From Manduca sexta (taxonomy: Eukaryota; Arthropoda; Insecta; Lepidoptera; Sphingidae), in the NCBI RefSeq assembly GCF_014839805.1, contig NC_051129.1, forward strand, positions 1,922,001 through 1,986,000: a stretch of DNA of 64,000 nt, read 5' to 3'. Numbering within the stretch: position 1 is the first letter of the stretch; the number at the start of each line of letters is the position of its first letter. The notes under the pieces are model-generated. The model did no database searches. It saw only the letters and a list, made by a program, of their open reading frames with translations, and was not told where the DNA came from. The translations under genes and the position numbers were made by a program. Shown here in pieces: positions 56,625 to 64,000 of this stretch.

Positions 56625-56778
56625 TACCGCCATTTTCTTAACTGATGACGATTTATTAGATCTATCTCAAAAATAGCCCTATCAGAACAAATTATTTGAT
56701 CATGCTCACAAATGAATTATTTTTTTGGTTCACTCTCTGAATCGGATTGAAGATTGAGATTGGGATCTTTTATTGAAA
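56625..56778 (+). repeat. Dispersed repeat, partner at 22778-22935
   Basis: Same orientation as the partner. ACCGCCATTTTCTTAACTGA, TCAGAACAAATTATTTGATC, ATGCTCACAAATGAATTATT, GAATCGGATTGAAGATTGAG. Confidence 0.6.
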
Positions 56779-57529
56779 ACTGCTGATAATATGTCACAGA
56801 CTGATAAAAATACTAATACAGGTTTTGATTTCGGCTTAGCTATTAAGATAGGCCACGTATCCATTATTACAGGAAACAACTGAAACACCTTCCAGTATGA
56901 TTACTCAGACACACTTTCTAATTTCCATAGACTATGGCAAAAATACATATGGCAAGAATACGACTTCATTTCGTTTTATTGTGTGGTTGAGAGCCTACCA
57001 CATGACTGGCGCATGGATCTCTCGACCAATCAAAAACATCAAAATTAAACGACGAGTCGCGTTTGCGTCCTTCTAAGGGGCAGAACACAGTTGTACGATC
57101 CCAGAAATGGTGGCGTAATGTAAAAGTTTTATGATTTTAAGCCTATTCCCACAAAATAGCCTAATCATTAATCCCCGCAATGCCATTAACTGCCCCCAGC
57201 AAGTCATTATAGTATCATATCCTTTAGCCTCATACCGATTATAGAGCTACAAAGATAATGGAAAGATTTATAGAACATTAAACGCGGAAGTTCAATACAT
57301 TAAAAGAAGGAACATTAATGGCTCTAAATGTTTTTTTAAATCTGCAGGTTTCTTCCGCATTTTTAACCCGCTTTTCACAAGACACTTTTTCATAGATGTT
57401 TTAAAACTGATTCAGTTTAGTTTTTAGAAATGCCAGCTGAGAGGGACTTCTTTAAAAGATCGAAACCTATGGCAGGTGAAACTGCAGTAATGTGAGAAAA
57501 AAACTATAATTATTATTTAAAACAATGGA

Positions 57530-57665
57530 TTGATTCGATGTTCTGTACAACACCTAAGGTCCTGGGTCCGAAACCCGGATTAGTCAAAAGTGATATTTGG
57601 GTTTGTCTACTTAAAATCTGCCCGGAGTCTGGAATATGTGTCCGATATTTTACTTTATTATCTGC
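57530..57665 (+). repeat. SINE-B, truncated and diverged
   Basis: AACACCTAAGGTCCTGGGTC, AAAAGTGATATTTGGGTTTG, TGCCCGGAGTCTGGAATATG, TGTCCGATAT. The head is degraded and the 3' half missing. The frames on both strands here are accidental. Confidence 0.75.
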
Positions 57666-58998
57666 AAGGGTAATTATAATTGAAAATTGTGTAAAACAGA
57701 AAATGAAGTTTAACGTAGAGAGCATGTTTTTTATTCCACGTAATTTTATCTATTTATTTTGACAAAGTAAAAACGTCATTTCCTGTTATTGAATGAGTTT
57801 ATTGCTCTATTTTTCATGGTTCCAAAAAAAGGTATCAGAATAGTAACAATAAGGTTTGACGCACACTTCTGTTTATGAAGCTTATTTATTTACATACATA
57901 GGTATTGAAATATTTTATTCGGCGACTTGCATTTAAAAAAATTTAAAAAGTGATAATATATTTTGAAATTAGAACTCTGACTGTAGAACACGTGTTATTA
58001 TTACACAAATAATATCTTCTTCTTTGTTATGCCAGCTTACAGATTATATAATAAAGAACAGGCAGACACATAAGTAGCTCAAAATAATTCAACATTCCAA
58101 ATCGGCTGTACACGTTAAATGTAATTATAACTTTTTTCTTTGTGCGTAGTAAAAATATCGATAAGAATACTATAGTGTCTAGGTTCAGTTATGTGGCTGA
58201 ATCAAAATTCTAATACGAAAAAAAATATTAAAATTTAGCTTTTTATTACATACATAGTATATTATATTAAATTGATAGATATAATAATAAATACTGTTAT
58301 ACACTCTAACTAATTTGCCTCTAGTGACGACTGCGATTACAAAACCCATTATCAAAAATTATGATATTTCGTACAAAATATCGATAAATCCCATCCCTAA
58401 AATAAAGCCAATTACGTCTCAAAAGTTTACATCCCGAGTGGATGAAACTCCGTTTTATATTAATCTCGTGAAAAAAGCGGGTCGACATCGGATGTCGGGG
58501 CGATGATTCAATTTCGACCTGTGACACGTCAGATGAGTTAACAGTAACTTATGTGGTGGGAAGAGATGAGGTTTTCTGTTAAGGTCACGACCCCTCGAGG
58601 ACGTAAATAGTGCGTCCTTGCTCTGAGCTAATTGCCCGTGATGAATCTATCAGCATGCCCCGTGACCATTAAGGCTACAGTTTTGGAAACGTAGAAAGAA
58701 ATCGTCGGTATTGCACGCGTGATATTTTTGTCTTGTATAAGAATTTGCCTTTTCAATTTTCTGGAAAAACAACGGTGTATTTCTGACTGAAAGTGTGTTG
58801 TTGCCGCTGCGACACGTTCTCTTAGAGTAGCATTAGAGGGTGTAAAGTTAAAACTTACTTTTTATTGATATTTATTTTGTTCGAAATTAACACATTTTTA
58901 TTTTACGTCCACGATTCGAGTTACTTACTGTCACATGTTATTTTCAAGAAGATATGTATGTAGTTTCATTTAATAACGCAATGTCAAAATGATCCTAT
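57666..58998. other. No gene called
   Basis: 58315-58527 is open on both strands for over 60 codons but shows no domain. 58585-58680 (GTCACGACCCCTCGAGGACG, GCATGCCCCGTGACCATTAA) looks like a small element with inverted GGTCACG/CGTGACC motifs; not identified further. Confidence 0.35.
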
Positions 58999-59172
58999 GT
59001 GTAACTACTAGACATAATAAGACTTAACATCTCATGTCTCAGGATGGCAATCGCAATGGAATGCCAAGCAATACCTGTAATTCAAGGTGTTGGATGGGGT
59101 TTCTGCTGTATATGGGCGGTCGTATCGCTTACCATCAGGCGAAAGGGAAGCTCGTCTCGTCATTAAAAGAAT
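58999..59172 (+). repeat. Repeat-C copy
   Basis: GTGTAACTACTAGACATAAT, GACTTAACATCTCATGTCTC, CAAGGTGTTGGATGGGGTTT, CGCTTACCATCAGGCGAAAG, then CTCGTCTCGTCATTAAAAG. Confidence 0.8.
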
Positions 59173-59864
59173 AAAACCTTTTATAGAGACATAATCATCA
59201 CATTTGTAGCATCACTAGACACAAGACGGTGCGGATCAATACTGATCACTGACCCTAACCTTCGCTTTAATGTTATGAGTTATTTTTAATGGCACGCTAA
59301 GAAATTGTTTATTTTTTATATCTCAACATGCTTTGTACTTTTATTTTTCTGTGGCAAAACATTGTTCAATATAAATCTATTTTGGGCTGAATGTTATAGA
59401 TTTTATTACAACGTAGGATTAAATGGTGAAAGAATTGTATTTACCGTCTATAATATTTGTAAGTTTAATGTTTTTTATAGACCTATATCTATAGCTCTAT
59501 ATATTATTTGTAAGTTTAAGATAACTGGTTCTGCGGAGACTTAGGGCCGTATTATTTGTTGCAATTCAATTTCGCTCTCAAGTGCGGTACCAAATGAGAT
59601 ATCAAACTAAGCACGGAATCTTAAGACAGTCGCTATTTCAAAACCCACATGTGATTTCATCTCAATAACATTTTAAGTATTAATATGCGACGGCATGGGA
59701 GCCATCAAGATCAATATTAGGTGCATTTGCATCTACACACTATAAATTGGTACTAGATAATATAATTAAAATTATATATTTTTTTAAAATAAATATCGCG
59801 CGGGTATTAGCTCATGCTAAACCATAACAAAACCTCTGTGATCGATAGTTCCCCTTTTCATTTT
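59173..59864. other. No gene seen
   Basis: AT-rich DNA. The 79-residue frame at 59305-59544 is low-complexity hydrophobic and unsupported. Confidence 0.4.
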
Positions 59865-60186
59865 AGAGATGTGTCAACTTGAGTTACTAGTTCGAGTTAA
59901 CTCAAGTTGGGTTTAGATCGAGTCAACTCGAGTTGAATTCTCTTTAACTTGAGTTTAAATACTTTATTTATGTTACGAAGATTTAATCTTAAATACATAA
60001 AACATAAATACATGATGAATAAATAAATTCCTTTTTTATTTAAATTCACCTGGTGAGTCATTACATTTGTAAAAATAACCCAAAACAAATCATTACTCAA
60101 TTTCGTTTTACCCAGTTAACTCCAGTTACGTGAATTTCAACTTGAGTTAGCTCGAGTTGTGTTTATCCCGAGTTGGCACATCACTA
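59865..60186. mobile_element. Small inverted-end element with repeated AACTCGAGTT motifs
   Basis: The left end AGAGATGTGTCAACTTGAGT and the right end (minus) AGTGATGTGCCAACTCGGGA are inverted and imperfect. Near both ends a palindromic motif of the type AACTCGAGTTAACTCAAGTT recurs: TTCGAGTTAACTCAAGTTGG, GAGTCAACTCGAGTTGAATT, CAACTTGAGTTAGCTCGAGT. About 320 bp. The end type suggests hAT; no certain target duplication. Confidence 0.6.
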
Positions 60187-60811
60187 TTTCATTTAGTTAT
60201 TTTTATTAATTTGTTTCGGACAGGAGGGTTCCCCCTAACGGTGCCCATGTGTGACGGATTCTGACAACTATCTTTTGTTAATGTAACAGCGCCGCCTCAG
60301 CTGAGATAGAGCTCTTAAGTGGCAGCTTAAGGTTGACTTGTAAATTAGCTCAATAAATTTAACGTTTAGTTGAAATGCTCAAAGTTGAGATTGATTTATT
60401 AATACTGCTCGTAGGGTTGTCAAGAGTTAAATCCGAGAAATTGGATTATCAATAAGCCGGATATGCTGGAGCCATCCTTAGTTAAATAGTGTACGATTTG
60501 TATCTCGTGGTTTGCTGTCAAAAATTGCCAAGCCCGGTCTAATTTCTCGCGACAGAGAATAACCTCTCTATCTTTACTGAATCCCTAGTAACCAATAGCT
60601 GTGAATATATTTAAAACAGATAACTTGGCAACAAAATAAAAAGGTATTCCGTGACCCATTTTAACTGTCTTTCCGTTTCAATGGGGGGTCCATTTCCTCA
60701 AAGGAATTTTATTATGAGAATTTATTCCTATCTTACATTTATGTCAGCTTACCATTTTTTGTAAATGCTTGTTTTTTATACTTAATGTGTTCTGCCTTAA
60801 ACACTCATTTA
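60187..60811. other. No gene seen
   Basis: AT-rich DNA, nothing recognised. Confidence 0.4.
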
Positions 60812-61020
60812 CTAGGTTTTACTCGCGGCTCCGCCTGCATGAAGTACTTTCGAGGTAATATTGCCATACTGTTTACTTTTCAAGGACAAAAACTTCAGAT
60901 TATTATTGTAATCTAGGTCATGGTCTATTATTGTGCCAAACACCGAAATTCGTTCGGAGATTTCTGCGTAAAATTCTAACAAACATGTGAACAAATCTTT
61001 TACATTTTATTATAGAGGGA
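60812..61020 (-). repeat. Repeat-F copy
   Basis: ACTAGGTTTTACTCGCGGCT, CCGCCTGCATGAAGTA at the left and CAAACATGTGAAC, TTTATTATAGAGGGACAAAC at the right. Diverged. Confidence 0.5.
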
Positions 61021-61610
61021 CAAACAAACATAAAAGTCGATAATAGAACAGAAGATTATAACATTATGTTAACAGTTATTCTCACACAGTTTTCAATATA
61101 TTCTTATCCCAATACAGTCCAGGGGTGTAAATTAAAATAAAATACTTTATTTATCACGTAGGCAAACAAAATTGCACCTTATTGCACTTCAAAACAATTT
61201 ATAAGAATAATAATAATGTCCCCACGCAAGCCTTCCAAAAGGACCGGCCTTTATACCGTGATTTCCCGCAGGAAAGATACAATAGTTATTTCTAAATAAC
61301 ACTCATGATCACTTATATAACTACATTTTAAATTAAGTATAGAAGTAATAGATGTAAGTATATAATTTTGACGCCATTGATTCCTTTGTCATCGCAAACA
61401 ACAGGCGACGGTGGAAAAAATTCTGAGGAAAAAATACACGCATTTGTGAAACGATCCTTTTAAACGGAGTCCTGTCATTTGCAAATTGTCCATGACGGTT
61501 TGTAAAATATAGCCTCTTTTGTAAAAAAAATTGATGTTACTTTATTTGGGGAATGGGGGAATAATTTTAATTATAATACTCCCATTTCTGTTTTGTTTAT
61601 TGATATAGGT
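61021..61610. other. No gene seen
   Basis: 61220-61280 (CCCCACGCAAGCCTTCCAAA, AGGACCGGCCTTTATACC) may be the end of an old element. Otherwise AT-rich. Confidence 0.35.
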
Positions 61611-61712
61611 CAATGTGTTGGATGGTGTTTCTACTGTTTATGGGCGGTCGTATCGCTTACCATCAGGCGAACGCCAAGCTAGTCTTGTCATACAAAGCAA
61701 TAAAAAAATAAA
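61611..61712 (+). repeat. Repeat-C 3' end
   Basis: GTGTTGGATGGTGTTTCTAC, TGTTTATGGGCGGTCGTATC, GCTTACCATCAGGCGAACGC and CAAAGCAATAAAAAAATAAA. Only the last 100 bp of the family. Confidence 0.78.
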
Positions 61713-63136
61713 TAATTCAAGTTCCTGCTGTATGTTGATCCTGTATTTAAGTGACGTAAAGGTTGACAAAAAGATTTTTATTCCCAAGAAATACGCGAGT
61801 AAAGTTGCGATCGTAAGTTAGTTCTGTTATAAAAGCAATACAAAATAGGTACATTATGTCGTTTACTTATACCACGAACGAAACACAATGTGACAACGGG
61901 GAGTCGATCAGAAACAAATTGAACACTAATAGAAAAACTCCATTATCGTTTAATACAATTTACGACTGCTTGCTATTGTTTTGTAGGTATGCAGTTTTTA
62001 TAACAAACCCACGCGTGTAATTGAATTGGAATATGAAATCATAGTTTATGGCCACGTAGGCACTTAAGTGTCTCATAAAAGTAGCCAATGGATTAAAATA
62101 ATTTGTAATTTGTAACATAAAAAGTTAAAATAATTTATAATTCAACACAATCAATGCAAATATTTGCAAATCACATAAATATTATCTAGCACATTTATTT
62201 CTGAGTTTAACCAGGAATGACAATTTATTTTTCCTAAAAAAAACACAATATAATCCGCAAAATAGTTTTATTTCAATATATTTAATTGGCGCCCAATATT
62301 TTTCTGTTATATCCTTCACGACACGGTTCGTCGTTCGCAACAGGACAAAAGTTTAAAACATGTTTATATGCAGTGCCATGGACCTTATTACACTACATTT
62401 TAAACGTATCTTGGCACGTTTTATCCGCGTTATAATCAAAATGTGACAAGAAATTATTTATTTATAGCAGACCAATTAGTAATTAACGTATTTTACATTA
62501 AAACTGAGTGGCACTCAAGCTTTCAACTCATTATTTACCGTGAGAAGTAAAGGCAATTAGCCACGGTACTGCGAACTTGAAGTGAAATGTTCAGCTTCAA
62601 AAATTCCATATAATTAAGCGAATTTACAGTTTTATTATAAATACCTTTTTATAACTAATGAGATTGCTGAGGTTACGTAATGGCTTATAAATAGCTTTAA
62701 CTTTAGTAAAACCTTGAGTAAACACACTAACACAGTAAAATTCAAGACTCTGTCATTAGTTACTTAGGACTTTCGATTTCACTATTCAGACCCAAGACAA
62801 ATATTTGCGGATCACACGATTCAAGATTTCTGGAATCCCTAACATTCTTTGCCTTTCCCCAATCAATGTCCCTTTCCTTTAAGCTCATTCTTCTGGTATG
62901 TGTTTATGGTAGGTGGATGTTATTTAGATTCGGGTTACCCAATTGTTGTTTTGGCGGATAATGCTGTGACACTTTTTTTTCCCATATAACATATATATTT
63001 TTTACACCTACCAATATTATTTCCGTCTCTGAATTACTCAAAGGTTGACTGGTAGAGAATGCCTTTTGCATTAAGTCCGTCTTTATACATTGATGTATAT
63101 AAAGTGTAAAATAAAAATAAATAAATAAATAGCCCG
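61713..63136. other. No gene seen
   Basis: AT-rich DNA. A TAAA tetranucleotide tract lies at 63113-63130. Confidence 0.4.
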
Positions 63137-63293
63137 CAGTGGCGTAGGATGAAGTTTTTCAAAAGGTAACCCGAGGCAAAAAATGTCTTAGTTAACATAT
63201 CGCGACCAATTTAACAAAAAACAAAAAGTAAGATAAACGTAAATAAACCTAAAAGGGAAGCCGTGAGGAATCGGGATGGACGCTTCATCATTG
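63137..63293 (+). mobile_element. Short relative of the 45 kb hAT element
   Basis: The left end CAGTGGCGTAGGATGAAGTT, TTTCAAAAGGTAACCCGAGG and the right end AACCTAAAAGGGAAGCCGTG, GGGATGGACGCTTCATCATT match both ends of 45336-51448. The interior is only about 80 bp. The flanks ATAGCCCG and ATGGCCTG agree at six of eight positions, a possible decayed target duplication. Confidence 0.75.
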
Positions 63294-63370
63294 ATGGCCT
63301 GGCTTGGTCCTGGTCCTGTCTCTAACATTGTACCGTTGTCGCCACATTCTGAACCTTCTCATTAGCCGCC

Positions 63371-63556
63371 ACAGTGTAACTACTGGACATAATGAGACTT
63401 AACATCTCACGTCTCAGAATGGTGAGCGTAATGGAATACCAAACAATACTTTGTAATTCAAGGTGTTGAGTGTTTCTACTGTTTATGGGCGGTCGTATCG
63501 CTTACCATCAGGCGAACGGCAAGCTCGTCTCGTCATTCAAAGCAATAAAAAAAAAC
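63371..63556 (+). repeat. Repeat-C copy
   Basis: AGTGTAACTACTGGACATAA, GACTTAACATCTCACGTCTC, GGGCGGTCGTATCGCTTACC, ATCAGGCGAACGGCAAGCTC, then CAAAGCAATAAAAAAAAAC. Nearly intact 3' end. Confidence 0.82.
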
Positions 63557-64000
63557 AGCCTGGCGTGGTATCTCTTCCCATATTCATTCCCGTTTCCTTC
63601 TATCCGCATGGGTGAAAATATTAAACTTTCGCCACATTAAGGGTAATGCTGGTTTTACGATCGTCTTGAACTTTCTTCTCAGCCCATTTTTTACTGTTAC
63701 AACTTTTCGCCCTTATCTCTAACGTGAGTTTGGTGCAACAAGATTTACGTTTCACGAAATAATTTATGTCTTTAGATATAAAAAAATGTTTTTATTTAGT
63801 TTCATACTTTAGTACTAAGGTAATGAAAATTACGATGTGTGAAGTCTTGACTCGTGCGATAATAATATAATTCGGAACATATTTCAAACGATTTTTATTT
63901 AATACATCAAATACATTGATGCTGTACAGTTTGTGAAAAGGATATAAAAGATTTTTAAATTAACATTGCTTAAACGTTTCATTAACAAAATTTCACATAT
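63557..64000. other. No gene seen
   Basis: AT-rich DNA at the window edge, nothing recognised. Confidence 0.4.

Noticed and set aside
58315..58527. Region open on both strands for over 60 codons
   Set aside because: No domain, no splice sites in phase, and no repeat relation that supports translation.
1..64000. CRISPR arrays, prokaryotic operons, riboswitches, rRNA
   Set aside because: No regularly spaced identical repeats, no Shine-Dalgarno-linked genes and no rRNA signatures; the sequence is eukaryotic.

Overview
The window looks like a piece of a lepidopteran (moth or butterfly) nuclear genome. It is AT-rich, its genes have GT-AG introns, and it is packed with interspersed repeats of types I know from Lepidoptera: two tRNA-derived SINE families, LINE 3' ends, many foldback or TIR elements and a copia retrotransposon. 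No bacterial-type operons, CRISPR arrays, rRNA genes or convincing free-standing tRNA genes are visible. The species call is an inference from repeat content and protein character.

Three coding units are well supported. (1) A complete five-exon fatty-acid elongase (ELOVL) on the minus strand, 9236 down to 3839. All splice phases agree and give 285 residues with the HVYHH box. (2) The 3' part of a RGK-type (Rad/Gem/Rem) small GTPase on the minus strand, three exons between 34815 and 31086, ending in the C-terminal cysteine motif typical of that family. The 5' exons with the P-loop were not found. (3) A nearly intact copia-type LTR retrotransposon, coded on the minus strand, 45879-50688. It has identical-looking 204-bp LTRs, a 5-bp target duplication, and gag-pol split by one frameshift. 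It sits inside a hAT-like TIR element (45336-51448) that has its own perfect 8-bp duplication.

Layout: 1-3.8 kb repeat-poor AT-rich DNA; 3.8-9.2 kb elongase with SINE/LINE fragments in its introns; 9.4-15 kb SINEs and MITEs, including a SINE with an inverted 5' half; 15.1-17.2 kb Harbinger transposase remnant, a perfect 64-bp-arm palindrome and a foldback element with TTAA ends; 17-31 kb mostly unique AT-rich DNA with scattered SINEs and a 500-base N gap (20465-20964); 31.1-34.8 kb RGK gene; 36-44.4 kb dense repeats including an 897-bp long-TIR element; 45.3-51.5 kb nested hAT/copia; 52-64 kb LINE and SINE remnants in otherwise featureless DNA.

Repeat names used below: SINE-A = tRNA-like head (box A TAGCCTAGTTGGG, box B GGTTCAAATCC) with a tail ending ACAGGGCTGATATTATTA, resembling Metulj/Zenon-tailed SINEs as I recall them; SINE-B = tRNA-like head GGTGGCGTAGTTGTA with box B GGTTCGAATCC; Repeat-C = LINE-type 3' end with GACTTAACATCTCATGTCTC and CTTACCATCAGGCGAACGG; Repeat-D = 3' end with GAGGGGTAATC and a GTCACTATGCCGTGC tail; Repeat-E = the 9.5/31.4 kb pair; Repeat-F = family with CAAACTTTCGCATTTATAAT at one end and GCGGGCGGAGCCG-type sequence at the other; Repeat-G = the 12.5/18.3/34.3 kb family. 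The two host genes show no obvious shared pathway.
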